From the NCBI GenBank assembly GCA_002869385.1, contig PKTB01000021.1:124001-188000 (forward strand): a DNA stretch of 64,000 bases, written 5' to 3'. This DNA is from Marinilabiliales bacterium. Lineage in GTDB: Bacteria > Bacteroidota > Bacteroidia > Bacteroidales > ML635J-15. Positions within the stretch are counted from its first letter, which is position 1. The number at the start of each line of letters is the position of its first letter. A program made the position numbers and the translations under genes. The notes beneath the pieces are model-generated. The model had not been told where the DNA came from. It made no database searches and saw nothing but the letters and a program-made list of their open reading frames with translations. Positions 9,384 to 18,433 of this stretch are shown here, piece after piece.

Positions 9384-10820
9384 ATGCTGAGCAAAATCTA
9401 TAATATAATGCCTTTATTTATTAAGAACATGATGATAGAAATACATCGTGATTTTAGATTGCTCAATTTTTTTATTTTTAAGCGACCAAGTACAAAAAAC
9501 TGTAAAGAAAATAAACACCAAGTTGACAAATACCAGCAATCCAGAAAATATGGTCCATTAAAAAAGATTTGTTATGCTCCGTACACAAGTATATTTTTTG
9601 CTCGTAATGGAAAGGTTTCACCTTGTTATGCTAGCTACAACAACAAATCAGACAATATCCAAAACTCAAATATCAAGGATATATGGTTTAAAGGGTCAAT
9701 AGCTGATATTAGAGCTGAACACAAAAACTGTGATCTTGATACAACTTGCGAATTTTGTAAAACCCTTATCATACAAGATTCTTTTGGGAGTATGCTGACA
9801 AATAAATACGATCATTATGCATTTTCCAAAGGCAAATACCCCAGAATAATGGAATTTGAATTATCTAATAAATGTAATTTATCATGCATTATGTGTGATT
9901 CAAATCTATCCTCTTCAATAGAATCAAAAGACTGTAATAGTATTTCTGGAAATCAGTTTTATGATAATAATTTTATTAAACAACTGGATGAATTTATACC
10001 TCATCTCCAACTCGCTGAATTTACAGGTGGTGACCCTTTTATGATAGAAGAGTACTATAATATTTGGGATAGGATTAATGAAATAAATCCAAAATGTCAA
10101 ATCCTAATTACCACAAATGCAAATACGATGAATAATCGTATTGAAAAGCTATTGCAGAAACATAAGAATATTAATTTTAATGTTTCTATTGATTCTTTGG
10201 AAGAAGAGAACTATGCTAATATAAGACGTAATGGAAATCTTAATATTGCATTAAAAAACATTGACAAATTTCTCGAATACACAAAAGAGAACAAAACAAA
10301 CTTAAATATTCTTGTTTGCCCCTTGACTGTTAACAGACACGAACTACATAATTTTATTGATTTTGCGAATGAAAAAGATATCTGTGTATATTATCATACA
10401 GTTGTAAAACCAAAAAATCTTTCGCTTAAATATCTCAATAAGCAAGAACTTGAAAAGACAATACGATCTCTTGAAGATTTTTCAGCAATTCAAAAAACAA
10501 AAAAACAAAAAACAAATTTCAATAATTTTCAAAATCTGCTAACATTACTTAGAAACTGGCTTAATGAAGATAATTTGGAAGTGAATCCTAAGCCAAAAAT
10601 GCTTGACGAGTCTTCTGCCTTGGAAATATTAAGCTTAAAGATTAATAATAAGCATGAATTAAATAATAAGCTTGTAGGTCTATTGAACGAAATAAGAAAA
10701 GAAGAAAAATATATTTTCATACTGAACAAACTCATTGATGTTGATGATAAGGTTTTTGCAGAACATTTAGAGGCAAAAGATATTGAAGAGATAAAACAAA
10801 TTTGTCTGGACTTAAACTAA
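9384..10820 (+). CDS. Radical SAM protein with N-terminal SPASM-like domain (copy 1)
   Basis: 478 residues. The N-terminal third has Cys spacing like an auxiliary-cluster SPASM domain: CYAPYTSIFFARNGKVSPCY, then IKDIWF, and C-D-L-D-T-T-C-E-F-C. The radical SAM core follows, with C-N-L-S-C-I-M-C (Cx3Cx2C) near residue 168 and the GGDPF glycine motif near 213. The SPASM-before-core order is that of the twitch/SPASM radical SAM group rather than the usual core-then-SPASM order. The C-terminal ~130 residues are helical and Lys-rich. It is followed 6 bases later by a paralog. No precursor peptide, glycosyltransferase or transporter is next to it, so the substrate is unknown. Confidence 0.78.
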   Translation: MLSKIYNIMPLFIKNMMIEIHRDFRLLNFFIFKRPSTKNCKENKHQVDKYQQSRKYGPLKKICYAPYTSIFFARNGKVSPCYASYNNKSDNIQNSNIKDIWFKGSIADIRAEHKNCDLDTTCEFCKTLIIQDSFGSMLTNKYDHYAFSKGKYPRIMEFELSNKCNLSCIMCDSNLSSSIESKDCNSISGNQFYDNNFIKQLDEFIPHLQLAEFTGGDPFMIEEYYNIWDRINEINPKCQILITTNANTMNNRIEKLLQKHKNINFNVSIDSLEEENYANIRRNGNLNIALKNIDKFLEYTKENKTNLNILVCPLTVNRHELHNFIDFANEKDICVYYHTVVKPKNLSLKYLNKQELEKTIRSLEDFSAIQKTKKQKTNFNNFQNLLTLLRNWLNEDNLEVNPKPKMLDESSALEILSLKINNKHELNNKLVGLLNEIRKEEKYIFILNKLIDVDDKVFAEHLEAKDIEEIKQICLDLN

Positions 10821-10826
10821 AAAAAA

Positions 10827-12269
10827 TTGATAAAGCATAAAATTTTTGATAGCATAGAAGCATTTAAACGTTTTTCGAAAAAAACGAAAAATACAATTCG
10901 CTATGGTAATCTGGACAAACACATTAATCCGATGTTTGGCAATGCTGATAAGTTAAAAGCATACAACCGAAGTAGTGTAACAGGACCAGAGCCTTGTGTC
11001 TGTCATGCCCCTAGTCGTAGTTTGTATTTTGATCTGCATGGAAATGCAACAGCTTGTTGCTTTAATCGTGTACATATTTTAGGTAAGTATCCAGAGAATA
11101 GTATTGATGAAATTATAAATAGTGAGAAGCGGAAAACGCTGCAAGCGGAACTTTGTAGACAAAACTTTATGTATGGATGTCAGCATTGCCATAAGCTTAT
11201 TGAAGCAGGCAATTTTGATGGTGTTGAAGCTAGACTATATGACCCACTTAAAGACCAAGGCACAAATCCTTCCGAGATTATTTTTGAACTTGATAACACA
11301 TGTAATCTTGAATGCACTATGTGTCATGAAGGGTTCTCAAGCAGTATTGCTAAATCGAAAGGATTAGATAAAATAAAAACACCATACGATAAAGAATTCT
11401 TAAAACAACTGGAAAAGTATATTCCAAATCTAAAGGTTGCCAAATTCCTTGGTGGAGAACCTTTTCTAATAAATATCTATTATGAGATCTGGGATTTAAT
11501 TATTAAAATTAATCCCAAATGCAAGATTAATCTTCAAACAAACGTAACAGTTTACAATAAAAAGGTAGAATCATACTTAAAGAAAGGGAATTTCTACATT
11601 GGGGTATCAATAGATTCACTCCAAAAAGACACATTTGAATCGATTAGAAAAAATGCAAATCTAGATTTAGTATTGGAGAATCTTGATAAGATAATTGATA
11701 TCTCAAAAAAGAAAAACAATTATGTTAATCTGTCGGTTTGCCCAATGCAGCAAAACTGGAAAGAGCTTCCCGATCTGGTTAATTTCTGTAATAAAAAAAA
11801 AATATTTATTTATTTCAATACTGTTTATACAGAAGGGTTTGCAATTTCTCAAATGAGCGAAGAAGAATTGCTAAAAATTAAGACTCATCTAAACACATCT
11901 AAAATATCAGGGAGAGGAATAATTGCAAAACGTAACATTAGATTCTTCAATAATCTTAAGACTCAAATAGAAAGTTGGTATATAGAAAAATATAATGAAG
12001 GGCTATATTTCAAAAAACGTCATTTATACTCTTCTGATAAAGTAAAAGAAGTAATTATCAAACTAACAAAATCTAATAAACATACTCAGGAAATTATCCA
12101 TAAGGTATTCAATTTTGAAAATAGAGACTTCCTTATATCTGACGAAGCATTAAAAAATATTGAATCACTTAATAGTGAAGAAATAATTACAATTGCGAAT
12201 ACAGAGACTGTAGATCAAATTCGCCAAAGGATTTTTCAGTTTATTGAAATTGGTAGGTTTGGTGAATAA
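10827..12269 (+). CDS. Radical SAM protein with N-terminal SPASM-like domain (copy 2)
   Basis: 480 residues, paralogous to the gene just before. SPASM-like cysteines occur in CVCHAPSRSLYFDLHGNATACC and CRQNFMYGCQHC. The radical SAM motif is C-N-L-E-C-T-M-C, and GGEPF follows. The start is taken as TTG 10827, the only start codon between the preceding stop (10818-10820, same frame) and the conserved region. The next ATG would remove about 35 residues. The two proteins probably act on the same or related substrates. A stem-loop terminator follows. Confidence 0.75.
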   Translation: MIKHKIFDSIEAFKRFSKKTKNTIRYGNLDKHINPMFGNADKLKAYNRSSVTGPEPCVCHAPSRSLYFDLHGNATACCFNRVHILGKYPENSIDEIINSEKRKTLQAELCRQNFMYGCQHCHKLIEAGNFDGVEARLYDPLKDQGTNPSEIIFELDNTCNLECTMCHEGFSSSIAKSKGLDKIKTPYDKEFLKQLEKYIPNLKVAKFLGGEPFLINIYYEIWDLIIKINPKCKINLQTNVTVYNKKVESYLKKGNFYIGVSIDSLQKDTFESIRKNANLDLVLENLDKIIDISKKKNNYVNLSVCPMQQNWKELPDLVNFCNKKKIFIYFNTVYTEGFAISQMSEEELLKIKTHLNTSKISGRGIIAKRNIRFFNNLKTQIESWYIEKYNEGLYFKKRHLYSSDKVKEVIIKLTKSNKHTQEIIHKVFNFENRDFLISDEALKNIESLNSEEIITIANTETVDQIRQRIFQFIEIGRFGE

Positions 12270-12275
12270 AAAAAC

Positions 12276-12301
12276 GGCCATCCATTATTTAATGGATAGC
12301 C
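12276..12301. terminator. Bidirectional stem-loop terminator between convergent genes
   Basis: GGC-ATCCATTA and TAATGGAT-GCC arms form a strong hairpin just after the radical SAM stop and 26 bases past the FISUMP gene stop. An A-run on its left side gives a U-tract to minus-strand transcripts. It probably serves both directions. Confidence 0.65.
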
Positions 12302-12326
12302 ATTTCACTAAAACAAAACTATATAA

Positions 12327-13904
12327 CTAATCTTTAACACATCTTACAGAAAATCCTCTTGATTTATCTGATGTCCCTAAATTCACTCCGGTGCTGCTAT
12401 ATGTCCAAGACATTTTATAAGCATTTGTTGCACTAGTTTCATCTGCACCCCAAAAATATGTTTCTTATCCTGGATTATCAGTAAAACCTCTCATAAACGA
12501 CGCTGGTCTTGCACTAAATCCTGAACTATTATTTAATTGTGTTTGGTTACCAACAGTACCAGGAGTACCAAATCCATCGAACCATAATTCTTCACTAGAA
12601 AGCGATTTAGCTATATCAGAGCCACTTCCACCATATCCAAAACCATTATCTTCTAACCAAGTAAATAACTCTTGCCATTCTACTGCAGTAGGGACATGCC
12701 ATCCCTCAGGACATAGTATGCCGGTATTTACAGCTTCCCAGTTATATAAATTACCATATATTTCTTCGTTATCAGGATTATGCATTGCTTGACAATAAGC
12801 TGCATCTGTATTTGTATTCCATGTATCATTATCAGTAATGTATTGTATATCTACATTATTTCTATATCTTGTTGTTCTAAGATTTTCCTGCATCCATACT
12901 TGTGAACCAAGAGTTATAATATTATAAACATTACCTGATGCATCTCGTACTTTCATTCCAGTTTCAACTTCAAGGTCTTCAATTCTTGATAAAAGCTCAT
13001 CAACATACTCTTTTGGTACTGCATCGTATTCGTTTACAGGAGTTGGCACAGTAACAGTTCCAGTAAAATTCTTTGTCCCTGCAATATCTTGGTCATCAGT
13101 TAGATTTACAAGGTTAGAATAATCAGGAGAATAATCAGAAGGTAAATATAAACCACTGTGATCTCCCCACGCATAAGCTGTTGACCAATCATTTATATCA
13201 TCATTTGTGATTGTGCTTGCAGGAGCCATTGTATATACTGGGTCTGTTTCTGAGTAATCAGATGGCAAATATAAACCACTATGGTCTCCCCAAAGATACG
13301 CTTGATTCCAATTTGCAATATTTACATTTGCAATTGTACTTGCAGGTGATGCGCTATATAATGGGTCTTCTTCTACTAATTCCGGAGTGTAATCAGCCGG
13401 CAAATATAAACCTGCATGGTCACCCCATGAATAAGCAGATGACCAATCATTAATATCATCGTTTGTAATTGTGCTTGCAGGAGCCATTGTATATACTGGA
13501 TCTGATTCATCATAGTTCTCTGCATAGGTTGCAGATACAGCCATCGGCACACTTAAAAGTTGACTTGTTCCCATTAACTCTTCATCTACTGTAACTTCAA
13601 AGAAGTATGTGTCTGCACTCCAATCAACAACGCTCAAATCTTCAACTGAACCAATTTCCAATGTTACCAACCCAAATGCATTTGTTTCTGCTTCATGATA
13701 TTCTGCAAAGACCTCTGTTCCGTCAACTGTTCCTTGTAAAATTCGAATATCAATGTCAACCAGTGTATTTACCAGTGGGTTTCCTAAGTTATCTCTAACA
13801 ACAGCCTGATAATTAAATTTTGCTGTTTGTGATATTGCAAATAATGCAATGAATTGTAATGCTACTACAATTGCCAATGTTTTAATTTTCATAAGATTTT
13901 TCAT
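12327..13904 (-). CDS. FISUMP-domain secreted protein with WGDH repeats, interrupted by one TAA
   Basis: The full frame of 526 codons has one TAA at 12465-12467 (codon 480). The 45 codons after it (ETYFWGADET... to GFSVRCVKD) are needed to finish the domain. Residues 1-26 form a signal peptide. Residues 27-130 are a beta domain common in Bacteroidota surface proteins (FNYQAVVRD). Three ~42-residue repeats (about 135-261) share DPVYTMAPASTI, WGDHxGLYLPxDY and resemble tail-fibre-like repeats. The C-terminal half is a Fibrobacter succinogenes major paralogous (FISUMP) domain: VWMQENLRTTRY, LYNWEAV, CPEGWHVPT. The gene follows a T9SS protein by 20 bases, likely in one operon. The lost residue could be Ser. 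Confidence 0.75.
13122..13502 (-). repeat. Three in-gene repeats of about 42 codons
   Basis: The unit DPVYTMAPASTITNDDINDW plus xAYxWGDHxGLYLPxDY occurs three times. Units 1 and 3 are nearly identical in DNA as well as protein and unit 2 is diverged (DPLYSASPASTIANVNIANW). Such repeats can expand or contract by recombination. Confidence 0.75.
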
Positions 13905-13923
13905 GATTTCTATTTTTTAATGT

Positions 13924-14400
13924 TTATTTCTTTACGATTTTATATTTTGCTAATAAAGCTCCAAACTCATCAGTGAGGTTAAGTAGATAAGTACCTGTTG
14001 AGTAATATGATAAGTCCAAAACAACTTCGCTATCATTAAATTCTTGTTGATAGACTAACCGTCCGGACATATCAAATAAAGTACATGTTAATCCATATCC
14101 CCCACCCTGAATATTTACAAAGCGTGTTGTAGGATTAGGAAAAACCTGTAGGTCAAAAGAGGTTTGCAGTTCATTATCAATTCGGGTAATAGTTGCCGAT
14201 GTTTGATGAAATCCCTGAGTTAGAATGTAGTTGTCGGACTGGAGCATACTTATTACCGGCTCACCAATTGTCCACGAAATTTGATAGTTATCTGTCGCAT
14301 AATCTGCTCCTGAAGAACCTATCACCTGCAAATTATTCTCCTGAGCCATTAAAACTCCTGAAAATAAAATTGCGATTGTAATTAATAATGTCTTGTTCAT
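13924..14400 (-). CDS. Small T9SS cargo protein
   Basis: 158 residues. A signal peptide (MNKTLLITIAILFSGVLMAQ) leads into a ~55-residue region (ISWTIGEPVI...LTQGFHQT) found in many short Bacteroidota exoproteins. A T9SS sorting domain starts near LQVFPNPTTRFVNIQG and ends LLAKYKIVKK. It is the first gene of a two-gene unit with the FISUMP protein (20-base gap). Probably a secreted or surface-anchored accessory of its partner. No enzymatic motif is visible. Confidence 0.75.
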   Translation of the reverse strand: MNKTLLITIAILFSGVLMAQENNLQVIGSSGADYATDNYQISWTIGEPVISMLQSDNYILTQGFHQTSATITRIDNELQTSFDLQVFPNPTTRFVNIQGGGYGLTCTLFDMSGRLVYQQEFNDSEVVLDLSYYSTGTYLLNLTDEFGALLAKYKIVKK

Positions 14401-14434
14401 AGTATTAAATATTAAATGTTTTAATCTTTGTGAA

Positions 14435-14465
14435 CAAAACTATAGCCAAAACCATCTGATTACAA
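14435..14465 (-). promoter_or_regulatory. Promoter of the T9SS/FISUMP operon
   Basis: On the minus strand TTG (14463-14465), a 20-base spacer and TAGTTTTG (14435-14442) match the Bacteroidota -33/-7 pattern, 35 bases before the ATG at 14400. Confidence 0.55.
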
Positions 14466-14473
14466 GCGGTTTT

Positions 14474-14506
14474 GAGTTAACGGTAGAGGTGAGTTAGTAA
14501 ACGGTA
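14474..14506 (-). promoter_or_regulatory. Direct repeats upstream of the promoter, possible LytTR-type operator
   Basis: On the minus strand TACCGTTTAC and TACCGTTAAC occur with starts 21 bases apart, immediately upstream of the -33 element. LytTR-domain regulators bind 9-base direct repeats close to ACCGTTnAG with 12-13 bases between them. Each copy here misses one consensus position. Confidence 0.35.
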
Positions 14507-14597
14507 TGAAATGTCTTTGAGTTCAATTATAAAGAATAAGAAAACGAGTCTACTATTCTAAATCTTACAAACACGCAATCTGCAAGTATAATACTCG

Positions 14598-14626
14598 TAG
14601 TCGTTACTAACCGTTAATAACGACTA
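14598..14626. repeat. Stem-loop containing a further ACCGTTAAT copy
   Basis: TAGTCGTTA and TAACGACTA form 9 perfect pairs around CTAACCGTTAA, between the SulP gene end and the T9SS operon. It may be a weak terminator for SulP (no T-run) or part of the regulatory region. The loop holds a site matching the LytTR half-site. Confidence 0.4.
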
Positions 14627-14643
14627 AGAAATTATAATTTCCC

Positions 14644-16290
14644 TTATAATTTATTTTGTTTAAGTAAAATCTCTGCTTTTGTTACAGCATCATTAAAATT
14701 ATCAAAAATATTCGCCTTTCCAACTAAAAAACTAATTCTTGATTTATCAAGTTCTTTTCTCACACTAGGTTGAACTCCAGAAAGAAGGATATGCTTTTTA
14801 CCGGATTTTAGCTGATTGAGCACTTCTTTAAAGTTATGTATTCCGGTTGCATCAATAAAAGGGACGTGCCTCATTCTTATTACAAGAACCTTGGTATTTG
14901 AAGCATGATTCTTTAATACTTCGCTATAGTGTTTAGCTGCACCAAAGAAAAAAGGACCACTAATTTCATATACTTCTAATCCTGAAGGCAAAGAACCATA
15001 GTTCTCCAAGATTTCAGTGTCCTTATCTTTTAGAACAGCCTGACCGTTATCTGCCATACGTTTCATAAATAAAACAGCTGACAAAACAACCCCAACTTGT
15101 ATCGCAATAGTCAAATCTAAAAGCACTGTTAAAAAGAATGTTGTCAACAAAATAATAATATCAAACGCCGAGCCTTTGAGTATAGAGCGGAAAGATCTCC
15201 ATTCGCTCATATTATAGCTTACTAATATTAGAATTCCTGCTAATGCAGACATTTGTATCAATTTAGCAAAATGTCCAAAAAACAACACAATCATCAATAG
15301 TGTGATGGCATGAACAATACCAGCTACCGGAGTTCTACCACCATTTTTAATATTTGTTGCTGTACGGGCGATTGCACCTGTTGCAGGTATCCCTCCAAAG
15401 AAAGGAGTTATAATGTTCGCTATTCCCTGCGCAATCAGTTCTGTATTACTTCTGTGATTGCTACCAATCATTCCGTCTGCAACAACTGCAGAAAGAAGTG
15501 ATTCAATAGCTCCAAGCAATGCTATGGTTAGCGCTGGAGCAAAATACACACTTATATTTGACAAGTCAATTGAAGGAATATCAAAACTAATGTTACTCTG
15601 AATATCCCCGAATAGTGTTTCAATTGTTGTAACTGGAAGTTTGAAAATAGCAACAATTGTAGTTGTTAAAATTATGGCAACAAAAGTTCCCGGAATTTTA
15701 TTTGTAATTTTCGAGAAAAACTGAGCAATTAGGATTGTCACTACAGTAATTGTAAGCGAAATATAATTTATACTATGAATAGATTTATAATAGACATACC
15801 ATTTATCTATAAACTCTGTGGGTAGTTTTCCTGTTTCAAGTCCTAAAGCATCTTTAATTTGCGTGGAAAATATTACCAAAGCTATACCGCTTGTAAATCC
15901 AACAATTAAGGAATGAGGAATGAATTTAAGCAAAGAACCGAGTTTAAGAAAACCAAATGCTATGAGCATTATTCCTGCCAATATTGTAGATATAATTAAA
16001 CCATTTATTCCGTATTGAGATACAATACCAAAAACAATAACAATAAATGCACCTGTTGGTCCTCCAATCTGGACTCGACTCCCTCCAAAAAATGAAATTA
16101 AAAAACCTGCTACAACTGCTGTTATCAGACCTTTTTCAGGTGATACTCCTGAGGCAACAGCAAAAGCAATAGCCAAAGGTAAAGCAACAATACCGACAAT
16201 AATACCGGCAAACAAGTCTTTTGTAAATTGCTGTTTAGAGTAACCTTTTTTGATTACAGAAAACAGTTTCGGTCTGAAAATTTCCTTCAT
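14644..16290 (-). CDS. SulP-family anion transporter with STAS domain
   Basis: 548 residues. About 10-12 membrane helices fill residues 25-425, with the SulP signatures GIIVGIVALPLAIAFAVASG and GGPTGAFIVI near the N terminus and GGIPATGAIARTATNIKNGG in the middle. A cytoplasmic STAS domain occupies about 435-548 (LVIRMRHVPFIDATGIHNF, with the Asp-x-T-G-x-x turn). SulP proteins move sulfate, bicarbonate or dicarboxylates in exchange or with Na+/H+; the substrate cannot be read here. It stands alone, downstream of the lysine operon on the same strand but separated by a terminator. Confidence 0.88.
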   Translation of the reverse strand: MKEIFRPKLFSVIKKGYSKQQFTKDLFAGIIVGIVALPLAIAFAVASGVSPEKGLITAVVAGFLISFFGGSRVQIGGPTGAFIVIVFGIVSQYGINGLIISTILAGIMLIAFGFLKLGSLLKFIPHSLIVGFTSGIALVIFSTQIKDALGLETGKLPTEFIDKWYVYYKSIHSINYISLTITVVTILIAQFFSKITNKIPGTFVAIILTTTIVAIFKLPVTTIETLFGDIQSNISFDIPSIDLSNISVYFAPALTIALLGAIESLLSAVVADGMIGSNHRSNTELIAQGIANIITPFFGGIPATGAIARTATNIKNGGRTPVAGIVHAITLLMIVLFFGHFAKLIQMSALAGILILVSYNMSEWRSFRSILKGSAFDIIILLTTFFLTVLLDLTIAIQVGVVLSAVLFMKRMADNGQAVLKDKDTEILENYGSLPSGLEVYEISGPFFFGAAKHYSEVLKNHASNTKVLVIRMRHVPFIDATGIHNFKEVLNQLKSGKKHILLSGVQPSVRKELDKSRISFLVGKANIFDNFNDAVTKAEILLKQNKL

Positions 16291-16347
16291 TTATAAACAA
16301 ACTAAAGTAAAGAGATATTAAAATAAATTTTAGTTAAAATACGGATG

Positions 16348-16355
16348 CAAAATTA
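16348..16355 (-). promoter_or_regulatory. Candidate -7 box for the SulP gene
   Basis: TAATTTTG on the minus strand, 57 bases before the ATG at 16290. No -33 TTG is seen at the expected spacing. Confidence 0.3.
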
Positions 16356-16450
16356 GAAAATTATTTATCTAAAATTTTCTAAAAAATAAGTTTAACAACA
16401 CAACTGTCAACATTAAACAACTCAATCAGAAATAGATTCTAAACACACAT

Positions 16451-16479
16451 AAAAAAAGCACCCATAAAACTGAGTGCTT
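16451..16479 (-). terminator. Intrinsic terminator after the thiolase gene
   Basis: On the minus strand AAGCAC(T)C and G(G)GTGCTT pair around an AT-rich loop and are followed by seven Ts. It ends the kamDE-atoA-atoB unit. Confidence 0.7.
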
Positions 16480-16501
16480 AAATATTTAGAATAATATTGG
16501 A

Positions 16502-17707
16502 TTATACATTACGTAGGATAATTGCAGTACCCATTCCACCACCAATACATAATGATGCAAGTCCAAATGTATTATTTGCACGTTTCATTTCGTGAATAAG
16601 AGTTACTACAATTCTGTTTCCTGATTCTCCGATTGGATGACCAAGCGCAATTGCACCACCATTAACATTACATTTTTCTTCAAAGAATTTTGAGTCAACA
16701 CCATGATCCTCTGATAATTGTCTCATCACACCAAGTGATTGAGCTGCAAATGCTTCGTTTAATTCAAGAACTTCAATATCTGTTAACTTCATACTTGCTT
16801 TGCAAAGTGCATTTTTGATGGCAGGAACCGGTCCCATTCCCATAATTGATGGGTCAACACCACCTTGTCCAACAGAAACAATCTCAACCATTGGAGTAAG
16901 GCCAAGTTCTTTAACCATTTCTTCTGAAGCGACTAAAACAAATGAAGCACCATCGTTAATTCCAGATGCATTACCTGCAGTTACAGTACCTTCTTTCTTA
17001 AAAGCAGGACGCAATTTTGCTAGTTTTTCAGCATTAGAACCTCTGTTAAGATGCTCATCAGCATCGAAAGTAATAGTTTCCTTACGCATTTTAATTTCAA
17101 CTGGAACTATCTCATTTTTAAATTTACCTGCATCCTGTGCTGCAGCAGCTTTTGCTTGAGAATCTGCTGCAAAAACATCTTGTTCTTCACGTGTAAGGCT
17201 ATATTTTTCAGCAATGTTTTCAGCAGTAATACCCATATGGTAATCATTAAATGCATCCCATAAACCATCTAAAATCATATGATCCATAGAAGTGATATTA
17301 CCCATTTTATGCCCTGAACGAACTTGTCCCGGCATTAAATAAGGTGCATTTGACATATTTTCTGTTCCACCAGCTAAGATAAGTTTTGATTCACCTGCTT
17401 TTATTGCTGTATATGCATTTGAGATTGCTTTCATTCCAGAGCCACAAACCATATTTAATGAATATGCAGGAACTTCTTCAGGAATACTAGCTTTTATTGA
17501 GGCTTGACGTGCAACTCCTTGACCTTGACCTGCTGATAAGATATTTCCTACAATAACTTCATCAAGTTTTGATTGGTCTATTTTAGTTTCATCTAAAATG
17601 TTTTTTAATACTTTACTTGCAATTTCAGGAGCTCCCATTTTTGCTAATGAACCACCAAATTTACCAATTGCAGTACGTTTTGCTGCTACTATATATACTT
17701 TGCTCAT
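16502..17707 (-). CDS. atoB: Acetyl-CoA acetyltransferase (thiolase)
   Basis: 401 residues, full thiolase length. The acyl-accepting Cys88 lies in NMVCGSGM, the catalytic His in GGAIALGHPIGESG and the second Cys in SLCIGGGMGTA. It catalyses acetoacetyl-CoA + CoA to two acetyl-CoA. As the last gene of the kamD-kamE-atoA unit it would finish lysine breakdown, receiving acetoacetyl-CoA both from the CoA-transferase and from transamination of 3-aminobutyryl-CoA. Ends in a strong terminator. Confidence 0.93.
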   Translation of the reverse strand: MSKVYIVAAKRTAIGKFGGSLAKMGAPEIASKVLKNILDETKIDQSKLDEVIVGNILSAGQGQGVARQASIKASIPEEVPAYSLNMVCGSGMKAISNAYTAIKAGESKLILAGGTENMSNAPYLMPGQVRSGHKMGNITSMDHMILDGLWDAFNDYHMGITAENIAEKYSLTREEQDVFAADSQAKAAAAQDAGKFKNEIVPVEIKMRKETITFDADEHLNRGSNAEKLAKLRPAFKKEGTVTAGNASGINDGASFVLVASEEMVKELGLTPMVEIVSVGQGGVDPSIMGMGPVPAIKNALCKASMKLTDIEVLELNEAFAAQSLGVMRQLSEDHGVDSKFFEEKCNVNGGAIALGHPIGESGNRIVVTLIHEMKRANNTFGLASLCIGGGMGTAIILRNV

Positions 17708-17762
17708 AATAATAGAATTATAATCCCATAGGGATATGATTATTGTAATTTAAATTTTTTGT

Positions 17763-18422
17763 TTAAGATTTCATCTCACACAAATCATCTGAGATGATTA
17801 ACTGTGCTTCTGTTGCTGCCTGAACCTCTTCAACTGTAAACATAGGATTGATTTCTCTTAATTCAATTCCTTGATCCGTTACCTCCATTACACCCATTTC
17901 GGTCACAATAGAGTTTACCTGACCTTTTGCTGTTAAAGGAAGATTACATTTGTTTAGAATCTTATTATTTCCTTTTGCAGTATGTTCCATTGCAAGAATC
18001 ACACGTCTTGCACCTGTTAAAAGGTCCATTGCTCCACCCATGCCAGGAGTAAGTTTTCCAGGGATTGACCAGTTTGCCAAATCACCTTTCACATCAACTT
18101 GCATTGCACCAAGAACAGTTACATCAACGTGTCCACCTCTAATTATAGAAAATGATTTTGATGAATCAAAAGTCGAAGCTCCTTCAAATGCAGTAATATA
18201 TCCACCACCGGCATTTAACATATCTTCATTTTCTTCTCCTTCCGGAGGTGTTGGTCCCATTCCTAATAGACCATTTTCTGATTGTAATGTAAGATTTACA
18301 TCATTTGGTAAATAATTAGGAACTAAAGTAGGTAAACCAATCCCTAAATTTACAACGTCTCCGTCTTTAAGTTCAAGAGCAACACGTTTTGCGATAATTT
18401 CTCTTATTTGATGTTTATCCAT
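17763..18422 (-). CDS. atoA: CoA-transferase subunit B (acetoacetate/butyrate type)
   Basis: 219 residues, family I CoA-transferase beta subunit. The catalytic Glu is in LQSENGLLGMGP, and GGGYITAFEGASTF and GGHVDVTVLGAMQVD are family blocks. With the alpha subunit it moves CoA from an acyl-CoA to acetoacetate. The alpha subunit gene is not adjacent: it lies about 15 kb away at 33532-34182 as the first gene of the other lysine unit. Gap to kamE is 11 bases. Confidence 0.9.
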   Translation of the reverse strand: MDKHQIREIIAKRVALELKDGDVVNLGIGLPTLVPNYLPNDVNLTLQSENGLLGMGPTPPEGEENEDMLNAGGGYITAFEGASTFDSSKSFSIIRGGHVDVTVLGAMQVDVKGDLANWSIPGKLTPGMGGAMDLLTGARRVILAMEHTAKGNNKILNKCNLPLTAKGQVNSIVTEMGVMEVTDQGIELREINPMFTVEEVQAATEAQLIISDDLCEMKS

Positions 18423-18433
18423 AATGATAAGTT

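Noticed and set aside
10818-10829. The stop between the two radical SAM genes as another internal nonsense codon joining a single fused protein
   Set aside because: Each half has a complete SPASM-like plus radical SAM set of similar length, so two genes are more natural, although the TTG start of the second leaves some doubt.
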